Source of the DNA: Kaistella sp. SH40-3 | Lineage (GTDB): Bacteria > Bacteroidota > Bacteroidia > Flavobacteriales > Weeksellaceae | Assembly (NCBI RefSeq): GCF_030686865.1 | Contig: NZ_JAQYUS010000003.1 | Coordinates: forward strand, 124,001-188,000 | DNA length: 64,000 bases | Direction: 5' to 3' | Translations under genes and position numbers: made by a program | Notes under the pieces: generated by a model | The model's database searches: none | Told to the model about the DNA's origin: nothing | What the model saw: the letters and a program-made list of their open reading frames with translations, nothing else | Shown here: positions 9,057-17,682 of the stretch, piece by piece | Layout of the letters: every line of letters begins with the position of its first letter | Position numbering within the stretch: position 1 is the first letter of the stretch

Positions 9057-9085
9057 TTGTTATTCTGCGAAATGCTGTATTTTTG
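9057..9085 (+). promoter_or_regulatory. Promoter for ansA: TTG-N18-TATTTTTG
   Basis: A TTG at 9057-9059 is followed, after an 18-nt spacer, by TATTTTTG at 9078-9085. This fits the Bacteroidota -33/-7 consensus with correct spacing. The asparaginase ATG begins at 9090, 4 nt after the box, so the transcript would be essentially leaderless. Confidence 0.6.
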
Positions 9086-9089
9086 GAAG

Positions 9090-10109
9090 ATGAAAAGAAA
9101 AGTGCTCCTGATTTATACTGGCGGGACAATCGGCATGGAAAAAGATTATGAAACCGGAAGTTTGATGGCGTTCGATTTTGGAAATATTTTTCAGAAAATT
9201 CCCGAAATGAAATTGATCGAGTGTGAAGTTTCTGTGTATCCGTTTCGGAAACCTTTGGATTCGTCGGACATGGGACCGAAAGAATGGAAAATGATTGCCA
9301 ACCATATTGGTAAAAATTACGAAAATTACGACGGTTTTTTGATTCTTCACGGAACGGATACGATGTCTTATTCTGCTTCTGCTTTAAGTTTCATGTTAAA
9401 GAATTTGCGGAAACCAGTAATCTTGACAGGTTCACAATTACCGATTGGAGATTTGCGGACAGATGCAAAAGAGAATCTTTTGACTAGTTTGTATTACGCC
9501 AGTTTGTATGATCATGATGAGGCGGTGATTCAGGAAGTCGCGGTTTATTTCGAATATAAACTCCTTCGTGGAAACCGGACTTTGAAATATTCAGCCGAGT
9601 TTTTTGATGCCTATCAAACGCCTAATTATCCGGTTCTTGGTCAATCTGGTGTTCACTTAAATATTGAAAAAGATTTTTTGTGGCGTTCGAAAAATAACGA
9701 ACCATTTACTGTGGACACGCATATTTCGCAAAACGTTTTGTTTTGGCGAATTTTCCCGGGAATGCATTTGAATCATTTCACGGAAATCCCTCAGGTGAAA
9801 GTTTTAGTATTGCAAGTTTTTGGCTCAGGAACGATATTTAATACGGCACAAACTAAGAAAATTTTACAACAACTTCGAGAGAACGGAACAGAAATCGTGG
9901 TGATTTCGCAATGTGTGTCGGGTGGAATTAGTTTTGGAAAATATTCTAATTCTAATATTTTCCGTGAAATTGATGCCATTAGTGGAAATGACATTACCGC
10001 CGAAAGCGCTATTACCAAAGCGATGCATCTTTTAGACAATCCAAATTACAGCGGAAGTTTTGCAGAAAATTATGTTAAAAGTCTGTGCGGAGAAGTTTCT
10101 GAAAATTAA
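9090..10109 (+). CDS. ansA: Type I (cytosolic) L-asparaginase
   Basis: 339 residues from the ATG at 9090 (MKRKVLLIYTGGTIGM); upstream in-frame ATGs fall inside the promoter. It hydrolyses asparagine to aspartate and ammonia in the cytoplasm. The first active-site threonine is in YTGGTIG (T10 or T13). The second conserved motif, HGTDTMSYSAS, carries the Thr-Asp pair, and the partner lysine is in RTDAKENL. There is no signal peptide, which separates it from the periplasmic type II enzymes. It is monocistronic, with a strong promoter touching the start and tRNA-Ser downstream. A glutaminase-like specificity cannot be excluded. Confidence 0.92.
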   Translation: MKRKVLLIYTGGTIGMEKDYETGSLMAFDFGNIFQKIPEMKLIECEVSVYPFRKPLDSSDMGPKEWKMIANHIGKNYENYDGFLILHGTDTMSYSASALSFMLKNLRKPVILTGSQLPIGDLRTDAKENLLTSLYYASLYDHDEAVIQEVAVYFEYKLLRGNRTLKYSAEFFDAYQTPNYPVLGQSGVHLNIEKDFLWRSKNNEPFTVDTHISQNVLFWRIFPGMHLNHFTEIPQVKVLVLQVFGSGTIFNTAQTKKILQQLRENGTEIVVISQCVSGGISFGKYSNSNIFREIDAISGNDITAESAITKAMHLLDNPNYSGSFAENYVKSLCGEVSEN

Positions 10110-10179
10110 ACTTTCAAAATTTAGCGAATTCCGTTTTTAGAATTCAATAAATTACCCTATTTTTGCAGTCTTCAAATAC

Positions 10180-10266
10180 AGAGGGGTGTCCGAGTGGCTG
10201 AAGGAGCTAGCTTGGAAAGCTAGTGTGCGGGCAACTGTACCGTGGGTTCGAATCCCATCCCCTCTA
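10180..10266 (+). tRNA. tRNA-Ser (anticodon GGA)
   Basis: A cloverleaf with acceptor stem AGAGGGG/CCCCTCT, the D-arm after the TGTCCGAGTGG box, the anticodon stem CTAGC/GCTAG with loop TTGGAAA (anticodon GGA, reading UCC and UCU), the long class II variable arm typical of serine, and the T-arm GTGGG-TTCGAAT-CCCAT. CCA is not encoded. A TATTTTTG box at 10158-10165 is the likely promoter, and an intrinsic terminator follows. Confidence 0.95.
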
Positions 10267-10297
10267 CAACTAAGTCTTAAAATCAAGAACTCAACGG

Positions 10298-10327
10298 AAT
10301 CAGGGACTAACGTTCCTGATTTTTTTT
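10298..10327 (+). terminator. Rho-independent terminator after tRNA-Ser
   Basis: A 9-bp stem AATCAGGGA/TTCCTGATT with one G-U pair and a CTAACG loop is followed by eight T residues. It lies 32 nt past the tRNA and is oriented to end its transcript. Confidence 0.85.
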
Positions 10328-10454
10328 AGCCATATTCTTTGCTAATATTTATCTTCTTCCCCCAAATCTCTTACAAAACTTCTTATTTTCCGGGTAGAAT
10401 TTCCCCATTGCCATTTTTTAATCGCGGTTACTCATTTTTTAGAATTGATTTTTT

Positions 10455-12473
10455 TTAAACCATATTTTTCTCCGCAATCCAGTGGTATATTTCTGTCTGC
10501 GAACGTTTTGGCTTTTCATTATCAATGATGATCCGCTCATTCCAACCTTCAGAATTGATTGTCCTTTTTTTGGTATTATCCTCTAACTGCATTTTGATGA
10601 ACGTATTGATCTCTGCGCGGAGATTTTCATCTTTTATGGGGAAACCGACTTCTATTCGGCGGTTCAAATTTCTGCTCAGCATATCGGCCGAGGAAAGATA
10701 GATCTTCTCGTTCCCGCCATTGACAAATCGGTAAATGCGGCTGTGTTCCAAATACATATCGACGATACGGTAAATCTTAATATTTTCCGTAAATCCTTTA
10801 ATTCCCGGTAACAATGTGCAGATTCCTCTAACGATCAGCGTAACTTGAACACCGGCTTGACTCGCTTCTACGAGTTTTCCAATAATTTCTTTTTCATCAA
10901 CACCATTTACTTTTAAGAAAATCCCGGCTTCTTTTCCGGCTTTCCTATTTGCGATTTCTGTGTCGATCATGGCAATCAACTCGTCTTTCATATTGAAGCC
11001 TGCGACTAAAAGGTTTTTAATGACTGATGTTTTTTCGGTCGTTTTCAGAAAGGCAAAGACCTTTTTCAGATCGGTAGCATATTTCTTCTCCGATGTAAAA
11101 AAACCAAAATCCGAATAAATACTCGCGGTAGTTTCATTAAAATTTCCCGTAGATAAATAACTGTAAAATTTATTTTTGCCGGATTCATCTTTCATTGTCA
11201 CCAGAGCAACTTTGGCGTGGACTTTTAAATTTGGCAAACTGTAAATGATTTTAATGCCCGCTTTCTTCATTTCCTTCGACCAATACAGATTATTATCTTC
11301 ATCAAACCTTGCTTTTACCTCCACAAAAACAGTGACCTTCTTGCCGTTTTTTGCCGCGCTTATTAACGCATTAGCAATTAGTGACTGAGATGAGATACGG
11401 TATAAAGTAATTTTTATTTCGGTCACCCTTTTATGGATCGCCGCCTGATTAAAGAATTGCAAAACATAATGATACGACTGATATGGGAAATAGATCAGTT
11501 GATTTTGCTGATCAATACGGTCAAAAATAGAAATATTGTTTTCGAAAGGTAAATGATTCAACGGTAAAAAAGCCTGCGCCTGAAGTTTTGGTTTTAAAGG
11601 ATTTGGAAATTTAAATAAATCAAAAAGATTGTGATGACTTCCTCCTTTGATCATTTCGTTATCATCCAGGTGAAAGGCTTTTTTGCAGATCAAAACCGTT
11701 TCGGGATCCATCGCCGCATCGTACAGGAATCGCGTGGAAGAACCTGATTTTCGCTCTTCGACTTTTGCTTCTATTTGGGCTACGAGGTCGCCGGAAGTTT
11801 CATCGGTGATCTTATAATTTTCGTCGCGGTTCAATTTGATCGCATCACAGGAAATAACTTCTTCCGTGGGAAAAATAAAGTGCAGACAGTTTTTGATCAT
11901 CGTATCGAGTGAAATGATGAAATGTGTTTCTTCCTGCGGTTTTAAAAGGTGATAGCGCGGTATTTTATCCGATGGAATATTAAGATAAGCGTAGTTGAAA
12001 TTTCCAGCACGGTCTTTTAATTTTACAAGCAAATATAAAGCACGGTTCTTTAAATAATAAGGTTTTGGAGCATTTCCGTCAATATAAACCACCTGAATGT
12101 AGGACAGAATGATGCTCTTAAAATAGTTTTCGATCTCCTGAAGATGTGCTTTTGAGATCTCCTGATTTTCGTATAAGTGGATTTTGTTTTTCGCCAGTTC
12201 CGGAACAATTTCTTCGCGCCAAATCTCGCCAAATTTATTTTGTTGCCTGTTTACTTCCGTTAAAATCTGATTTAAGAGCGCAGCGTTTTTCTCCGAATTT
12301 CCGACTAATAATTTATTGATCTTTACGCGAAAAAACTCATCCAGATTAGATGAATGTATCGCCAAAAATTTAATACGTTCGTAAAGCCGATTACTTTTAT
12401 CCTGTGCTTCTTCTAAAATACAGTCGTTGAAGGAAAGCCACGAAATCTCTGCAGGAATAGTATATTTAGGCAT
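10455..12473 (-). CDS. ppk1: Polyphosphate kinase 1
   Basis: 672 residues, close to the usual 690. Ppk1 reversibly makes inorganic polyphosphate from ATP, often at the membrane. The N-terminal domain begins with WLSFNDCILEEA and the SSNLDEFFRVK motif. The phospholipase-D-like catalytic half shows LYRISS, the VEVKARFDEDNN strip, the autophosphorylated histidine in LKVHAK (H419) with YLSTGNFNE, and the second conserved histidine in LEHSRIYRF. It is the last gene of a five-gene operon, 24 nt after the lipoprotein gene. This ties polyphosphate synthesis to surface phosphatase and GAF-HD functions upstream; that link is inferred from operon order. Confidence 0.95.
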   Translation of the reverse strand: MPKYTIPAEISWLSFNDCILEEAQDKSNRLYERIKFLAIHSSNLDEFFRVKINKLLVGNSEKNAALLNQILTEVNRQQNKFGEIWREEIVPELAKNKIHLYENQEISKAHLQEIENYFKSIILSYIQVVYIDGNAPKPYYLKNRALYLLVKLKDRAGNFNYAYLNIPSDKIPRYHLLKPQEETHFIISLDTMIKNCLHFIFPTEEVISCDAIKLNRDENYKITDETSGDLVAQIEAKVEERKSGSSTRFLYDAAMDPETVLICKKAFHLDDNEMIKGGSHHNLFDLFKFPNPLKPKLQAQAFLPLNHLPFENNISIFDRIDQQNQLIYFPYQSYHYVLQFFNQAAIHKRVTEIKITLYRISSQSLIANALISAAKNGKKVTVFVEVKARFDEDNNLYWSKEMKKAGIKIIYSLPNLKVHAKVALVTMKDESGKNKFYSYLSTGNFNETTASIYSDFGFFTSEKKYATDLKKVFAFLKTTEKTSVIKNLLVAGFNMKDELIAMIDTEIANRKAGKEAGIFLKVNGVDEKEIIGKLVEASQAGVQVTLIVRGICTLLPGIKGFTENIKIYRIVDMYLEHSRIYRFVNGGNEKIYLSSADMLSRNLNRRIEVGFPIKDENLRAEINTFIKMQLEDNTKKRTINSEGWNERIIIDNEKPKRSQTEIYHWIAEKNMV

Positions 12474-12497
12474 TTAATTTTAATAATTTTAGTGAAA

Positions 12498-13370
12498 CTA
12501 AAGACTCTTTTTCTTCACTGATTTTAAATTCAATTCATACAGATTACCACCCGTTTTTTTCACTCTTTCGTCACCAATCAATAGTGTTTCATTATTTTTA
12601 AAAGTTACGGCTTCTTTTTGAGAAAAATGGTCCAGATCGATTTCACTCATTTTACCATAGGCAATATTATCGGGAGAGAAATTTTCAAAAAGCCAGATCT
12701 TGGAATGCGACAAAAGCACAAATTTAGTTTGATCCGGACTTATGGCTGCACTTGTAATGGCGCAGTTTTGATAGTCTGAACAGGTCTTGATCGTTTTGAT
12801 GAGTTCCCCTTTGTGATGTCCGGGAATATTTGGAATTTTATACACATAACTGCTGCCGTCAAAACCTTTGCTGCGATTTTTGGTAAAGAGATAAAAGTAA
12901 TTTTGGTACTCGAAAAAACCTTCCACATCAAACATCAGTTCTTTTTTCTTTGGTGGAAAATCCTTTTGTTCAGGATATTCGAACGAAACGCAATAAGCAA
13001 CTTCAGCCGTTTCACTTTTCAAATCTGACTGGTTGATTTTATAAATTGCAAGGTCTTTTCGGTCGTTCGCATTATTTCCAAAATCCCCGATGTAGAGATT
13101 TCCTTTCGTATCAAAAGTCAGATCTTCCCAATCATTATTTTCCGTATTATTCAGCGTGATGGTTTTCTGAATTTTCCCGGAGAGATCCAAAACCGTTACC
13201 TGATTTTCGTTGCCGCGATCTTCAATACTATAAATTAAATTGTTTTTGTAGGCAATTCCTGAAACTTCTTTCAAACTGTTCGGAAACTGAGCGACGTGTG
13301 TCAAAATCGTATTATTGGTACTGCATGACCATATTATGGCGGCAGTTGTTGCTAAAAATAATCTATTCAT
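12498..13370 (-). CDS. Secreted or lipid-anchored beta-propeller protein (SdiA-regulated-like)
   Basis: 290 residues. The N-terminus is hydrophobic and ends in a possible lipobox with Cys16 (IIWSC), which is not a perfect consensus. The rest has repeated propeller-blade phrases such as VSGIAYKNNLIYSIEDRG, WEDLTFDTKGNLYIGDFGNN and TSAAISPDQTKFVLLSH, reminiscent of the SdiA-regulated/phytase-like beta-propeller families. No phytase catalytic set was recognised. It sits between the surface phosphatase-barrel gene (10 nt) and ppk1 (24 nt), so it may bind or process a phosphorylated ligand outside the inner membrane. The function is unknown; the fold is a moderate-confidence guess. Confidence 0.65.
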   Translation of the reverse strand: MNRLFLATTAAIIWSCSTNNTILTHVAQFPNSLKEVSGIAYKNNLIYSIEDRGNENQVTVLDLSGKIQKTITLNNTENNDWEDLTFDTKGNLYIGDFGNNANDRKDLAIYKINQSDLKSETAEVAYCVSFEYPEQKDFPPKKKELMFDVEGFFEYQNYFYLFTKNRSKGFDGSSYVYKIPNIPGHHKGELIKTIKTCSDYQNCAITSAAISPDQTKFVLLSHSKIWLFENFSPDNIAYGKMSEIDLDHFSQKEAVTFKNNETLLIGDERVKKTGGNLYELNLKSVKKKSL

Positions 13371-13380
13371 TTTTTTTAAT

Positions 13381-16300
13381 TTAAAATTGAAAACCTAGAG
13401 AAAAAGCCAGTCTCAATCCGTCAATCGAATTGAATAATCCGAGATTGGCGCTTAATAAATCAGCCCCATTTACAAAAATTCCGCCACCGTAGGAATTGTT
13501 CCATTTGTCCGAATCTTCGCCTTTAAGCCAGATCCTTCCATAATCGAAACCACCATAAACACCAAGTTTTATTGGAATTATATTCGTTTTCATGCTGTTA
13601 AAAGTATAGCGAAGGTCCGTGTTTTGAAATAATGATTTTTGTCCCGAAAAACGTTGATTTCTAAAACCTCGCAATCCATCATTTCCACCGATGGAAGCGG
13701 CCTGATAAAACTCAAAATGATCATTAAAGATCAAATGACTTTTAATCTGCGTAGCGAGTACCAGTTTCCCGGAAGAAATTAGTTTATGCGTAAAACTCAC
13801 TTCGGGAATCAGGTAGATGAAATTGCGTTTGGTATCTTCTAAACTTGTTTTAAAACCAACTTCCACGGCGGTTTTCATGCCAATTGTTGGAAAAACTTTA
13901 TGATCATAATTCTCAAATTCAAATTTAGAATGGATACCGGCAAACTGATTGTTTTCAAAGACAGATTGCGGGATTTCGGTGGTATTAGCGATAAATCGAC
14001 TGGCAGTTTTGTCTACCTCAACGGCGTTGTAAGAAGCCCCAAAAGCAACTTGAGCACCGCCGAACGCTTTGTAAACCAAAGAAGGCGCGATACCATATTC
14101 TTTAATTCTCACGCGGTGATAATCTTCGCCTAGACTTTCTTCTAAATTTTTAGTTTCATTACCATATCCAAAAAAGTTTTGGGTGAAATTAGCACTCTGG
14201 AAATTAGATGCAATTAAAAGATTCATGCGTCCAATGACGTTGGCAAATTCGCCTTTATAACTGAGTTCATAACCGCTCGTTGCAAAATAAAATGCACCTT
14301 TAAAATGATGTTTTGCGGTGAACGGATTTCTTTCAAAACCATAAGAAGTTAAGATCAAATTTCCACCAACTTTTAAACCATCATCCGGATTTGCGCCGAC
14401 CAACATGCTGGTTTCTGTGGTATTTGTTTTGAGTTTTCGGTAATCGTATGTGTTCAGGTTATATCCATCGCTCAATTTTACGCTGGCATTTTTCGCCTGA
14501 TCAACAGTGTTATTTTTGCTTTTATAATCATAGATATACACCTTTCTGCCGTCTTCTACTTTAAACTCGTCTTTATTTTGTCCGCCTATTAAGCGAATCT
14601 TAATTTTTTTAGTAGTTCCCGTCACTTCAAAAGTGTCATCATCATCTAAACCGTAAACCCAAATTTCTTTGGTCAGTTTTGGATCATAAATTTTATGAAG
14701 AAAAAGTTCAGTGCTGTCTTTCTTTTTGCGGAATAGAGAAAGTTCCACAGTTCCGTTGTCGTGGTTTTCAATTTTAACCAGATCATCTTTGTTGGTTCCG
14801 GTGATGACGCCGTATTTATTGATGACTTTAAAATAATCATCGGAGATCTTCTGTAAATTTTCTTTTCGGGCTTTCAACGTTTTTTTGATGAAAGCAACGG
14901 ATTCATTGTGGGCTTCTTTTGGAATTTGGTTAAAGGCTTTTTCAATCACTTCATCCGTCAGATTATTTTGAATCAACCGAACCTGTTCATCCCAATCTTT
15001 TTTGTCTGAAGTTCTCACAAAAGCCATGTCCAAAGGATAAGGCTCTACATTGAAACCTTTAACATTTTTTAAATCATCGCTGTATTTTTTTAATAATTCT
15101 GCAGCGGGAAAAAATTCAGTGGCTGCACCCATGATTAAACCGTCCGACATTTTAGAAAACGCCTGATCTCGGTCTCTGGGTAAGGCTTTGTAAATTGTTT
15201 TCCCATTTTCTTTAAATTCCAACCAGCGCCACTGATCCTGATGGCGATCCCAGTCATTGATCAACATATCAAATAATCTGGATCGGATGTAAACCGTTTC
15301 ATAAATTGCAAAACTTTCGTCGGAATGCAATTTTTTAAGCACATCATTAGTACTGATAATATTTCCCGTAAAGTTTTTTTCTTCAAGCGCTAAATTTCCA
15401 TCGGAGGCTTGTTCTTCAATGATATACAACTCATCGCCAAATTCCGAATTGTAATCTCCCAGGGCTTTTTGTTTTGGAATATAATATAATTTGGGGTTCA
15501 AATGATAAATCCCGATCGGATCCGAAAGCGCTGGAATTACTAAGGGTGCAAATGGATAAGAACCCGTAAAAATATCCATAACGAGTTTTTCCGTGGCGGT
15601 ATTTTTAAATTGAGGCTCAATGTATTGGTCTTTAAAAAGCAGCGACTGTAAATATTGGGTCGCATTTTTTTTCACCGCGCGCATCACATATTGTTTGCCG
15701 TCTTTGGTTTCCAGACGAAGGGTTTTGGACTGATTTCCGCCACCTTTTCTTATTGGTTTTAAGCCACCAAAAAGTGTTTCAAGATCAGCGGTTTCAGCGG
15801 TTACTGGAATACCATAACTTTCACGGTATCTTTTTCCCCATAAAAATTGGTAAACACCAGATTTTTCTGTCGCTTTTGGATCATAAACTGAACTTTTCAT
15901 TTCAGCCGGAAACTGCGGACCGAAATTGAATTGGCGCGCCGTGTTATCCGGTTTTAAAACTTGCTGCTGATAAACCGTTTTACCATTATTACTATCAATA
16001 AATCTTAAAAATGATGAATTATCCTCGAAAACATCGAGAATCCCGTAACCATTAACACCATAAGAAAACTGACCGCCTTTGACATTTCGGGTTGGATTTA
16101 ATTTTGATCCGGAACCGCTGATGATTTGCGGAATCTGATCATTAATGATGTACTGCAAATTATGGTCGTGCCCGGAAACGAAAATCACATTATCATTCTG
16201 TTGTGCCGCTGCAACGAGGTATTTGCTTAATTCGTTATAGAATTTATTTTCAATATCCGTATTGGAAATTCCAGTTGTTTCGCGCAGTAAATTTTTCAAA

Positions 16301-17046
16301 CTTCCTAATATCGGTGCGGGAGTCAGATGACTTTTAAAAGAATATTCGCCGCCGTGAGATCCATTGGTAAAAACAGGATGATGCAGCGCAACGATGGTTG
16401 TTTTTCCGCGGGCTTTTTTAATTTCATCCCGAAATTCATCCAGAAAATCCGTCCTTGTTTTGATATCACAATTATCGTTAATGGTTGGTTGCCGATCCCA
16501 ATTCGTGATGTACCACTGCGAATCTACCGTAAGTAAAACAACGTCGTCGCTGATCTTTACTTTATCAATGGGGCATCCGTTTTTTGGTAGAAAAGATTTT
16601 TTGCCAAGTTGCTGCTCTACAAAGATCTGTTCTCTCTTCAATCCTACTACTCCATTGCTGTACCAATCGTGATTTCCCGGAATAAAGAGTGTTTTTCCTT
16701 TAAACGAAGCAGCCAGATCGATTTGATTCTGAATATTTTGTTCCGCATCTTTTCGGTTCTTATCGTTTTCTTCCGGCATTCCAGCGGGATAAATATTGTC
16801 GCCTAAAAAAATGAGCGTACTGTTTTCTGAGGCAACATTTAAGTGATCAACCAATGCATTGGAGTTGTTAACCGTGTCTTTTACCAAACCCAATCCTGCA
16901 TCACCAAGCAGGAAGAATGTATGCACCGGCTTTTTATCTATCGGAAATATTTCTTCTTTGTAATCCTTACTGTACTGCGGCTTGAAGGTCGCACAGGATT
17001 GTACAGCAAAAAGTAAAAAGGCGATATAGAAGAAAAATTTGATCAT
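13381..17046 (-). CDS. Outer-membrane fusion: calcineurin-like phosphatase, kinase-like segment and Omp85-type barrel
   Basis: 1221 residues. A lipoprotein signal ends at Cys18 (VQSC). Residues 40-350 carry a complete metallophosphoesterase motif set: GDAG (48), GDN (82), GNHD (124), HHP (222) and GHDH (292). Residues 400-730 look kinase-like: a glycine-rich GGG (435) before VMRAVKK (454-460), a catalytic-loop-like DWDRHQD (598-604) and a metal-site-like RDRDQAF (624-630), in the order and spacing of Fam20C/HipA-type atypical kinases. Residues 875-1221 form an outer-membrane barrel with GLRGF (1124-1128), the Omp85/surface-antigen loop motif, and end in aromatic FQF. The phosphatase and barrel are clear; the kinase call is inference. 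It follows the PycTM gene by 11 nt. Confidence 0.85.
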   Translation of the reverse strand: MIKFFFYIAFLLFAVQSCATFKPQYSKDYKEEIFPIDKKPVHTFFLLGDAGLGLVKDTVNNSNALVDHLNVASENSTLIFLGDNIYPAGMPEENDKNRKDAEQNIQNQIDLAASFKGKTLFIPGNHDWYSNGVVGLKREQIFVEQQLGKKSFLPKNGCPIDKVKISDDVVLLTVDSQWYITNWDRQPTINDNCDIKTRTDFLDEFRDEIKKARGKTTIVALHHPVFTNGSHGGEYSFKSHLTPAPILGSLKNLLRETTGISNTDIENKFYNELSKYLVAAAQQNDNVIFVSGHDHNLQYIINDQIPQIISGSGSKLNPTRNVKGGQFSYGVNGYGILDVFEDNSSFLRFIDSNNGKTVYQQQVLKPDNTARQFNFGPQFPAEMKSSVYDPKATEKSGVYQFLWGKRYRESYGIPVTAETADLETLFGGLKPIRKGGGNQSKTLRLETKDGKQYVMRAVKKNATQYLQSLLFKDQYIEPQFKNTATEKLVMDIFTGSYPFAPLVIPALSDPIGIYHLNPKLYYIPKQKALGDYNSEFGDELYIIEEQASDGNLALEEKNFTGNIISTNDVLKKLHSDESFAIYETVYIRSRLFDMLINDWDRHQDQWRWLEFKENGKTIYKALPRDRDQAFSKMSDGLIMGAATEFFPAAELLKKYSDDLKNVKGFNVEPYPLDMAFVRTSDKKDWDEQVRLIQNNLTDEVIEKAFNQIPKEAHNESVAFIKKTLKARKENLQKISDDYFKVINKYGVITGTNKDDLVKIENHDNGTVELSLFRKKKDSTELFLHKIYDPKLTKEIWVYGLDDDDTFEVTGTTKKIKIRLIGGQNKDEFKVEDGRKVYIYDYKSKNNTVDQAKNASVKLSDGYNLNTYDYRKLKTNTTETSMLVGANPDDGLKVGGNLILTSYGFERNPFTAKHHFKGAFYFATSGYELSYKGEFANVIGRMNLLIASNFQSANFTQNFFGYGNETKNLEESLGEDYHRVRIKEYGIAPSLVYKAFGGAQVAFGASYNAVEVDKTASRFIANTTEIPQSVFENNQFAGIHSKFEFENYDHKVFPTIGMKTAVEVGFKTSLEDTKRNFIYLIPEVSFTHKLISSGKLVLATQIKSHLIFNDHFEFYQAASIGGNDGLRGFRNQRFSGQKSLFQNTDLRYTFNSMKTNIIPIKLGVYGGFDYGRIWLKGEDSDKWNNSYGGGIFVNGADLLSANLGLFNSIDGLRLAFSLGFQF

Positions 17047-17057
17047 AAGCGTTTTAT

Positions 17058-17681
17058 TTATCTTAGGGCAAAAGCAATCAAATAAGCCAGTACAGAAATG
17101 ATAATTCCTACCATAAATACATTATAAGTATTTCTCAGCAACCGGTATTTTTGTTCTAAAACAATTCCGAGGTTATAGAGGTCTTTGATCATTGAATTGT
17201 AAATATATTCCCGGTCTTTCATCAACTCGTTCATGGCCCAATTGTAATCATCGTAGGACATTTTGTAAAAGTTCCCGAAAAACAAAAGATTCACCTTTTT
17301 CTCATCGACTTCATTTCTGCTGAAACTTCCTTTTGTTACTCGTGGTCTTGTTGCCAAAATCGCAAAAACAATAGACACCAAACTACTGACAATCAATATT
17401 AAAGTAGGAATGATTAAATGCGAATTACTTGGACTGTCCAGTTTCGGCACAATCGTAGAAAGCGAAACTGAGATGATGATCGCATTCACCGAAAGAATGA
17501 TGTTTGCTTTATTATCAACAAAGCGGCTCAGATTATTGTGGTTGCTCAACGTCGTTCGAAACATGGTTTCCACGCCGCGTTCCAACCGCTCCGGTTTGGC
17601 TTCTTTGTTTTTCTTTTTTTTATCTTTCTCTTTTGGAAGTGCAGTTTCTAATGGTTCACTTTCCGGTATATTTTCATCCAT
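17058..17681 (-). CDS. PycTM-type (Pycsar effector-like) membrane protein
   Basis: 207 residues. A lysine-rich leader is followed by the PycTM core: ETMFRTTLSNHNNLSRF, VDNKANIILSVNAIIIS leading into membrane helix 1, a second helix ending in AILATRP, the VNLLFFGNFYKMSYDDY segment, and a last helix near residues 186-206. In Pycsar defence this domain is the membrane-disrupting effector activated by cyclic pyrimidines. In Bacteroidota a chromosomal version is usually fused behind an HD domain. Here the HD half is a separate upstream gene ending 1 nt before this ATG, so translation is probably coupled. No cyclase gene is nearby, so a role in housekeeping signalling rather than phage defence is as likely. 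Confidence 0.8.
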   Translation of the reverse strand: MDENIPESEPLETALPKEKDKKKKNKEAKPERLERGVETMFRTTLSNHNNLSRFVDNKANIILSVNAIIISVSLSTIVPKLDSPSNSHLIIPTLILIVSSLVSIVFAILATRPRVTKGSFSRNEVDEKKVNLLFFGNFYKMSYDDYNWAMNELMKDREYIYNSMIKDLYNLGIVLEQKYRLLRNTYNVFMVGIIISVLAYLIAFALR

Positions 17682-17682
17682 T

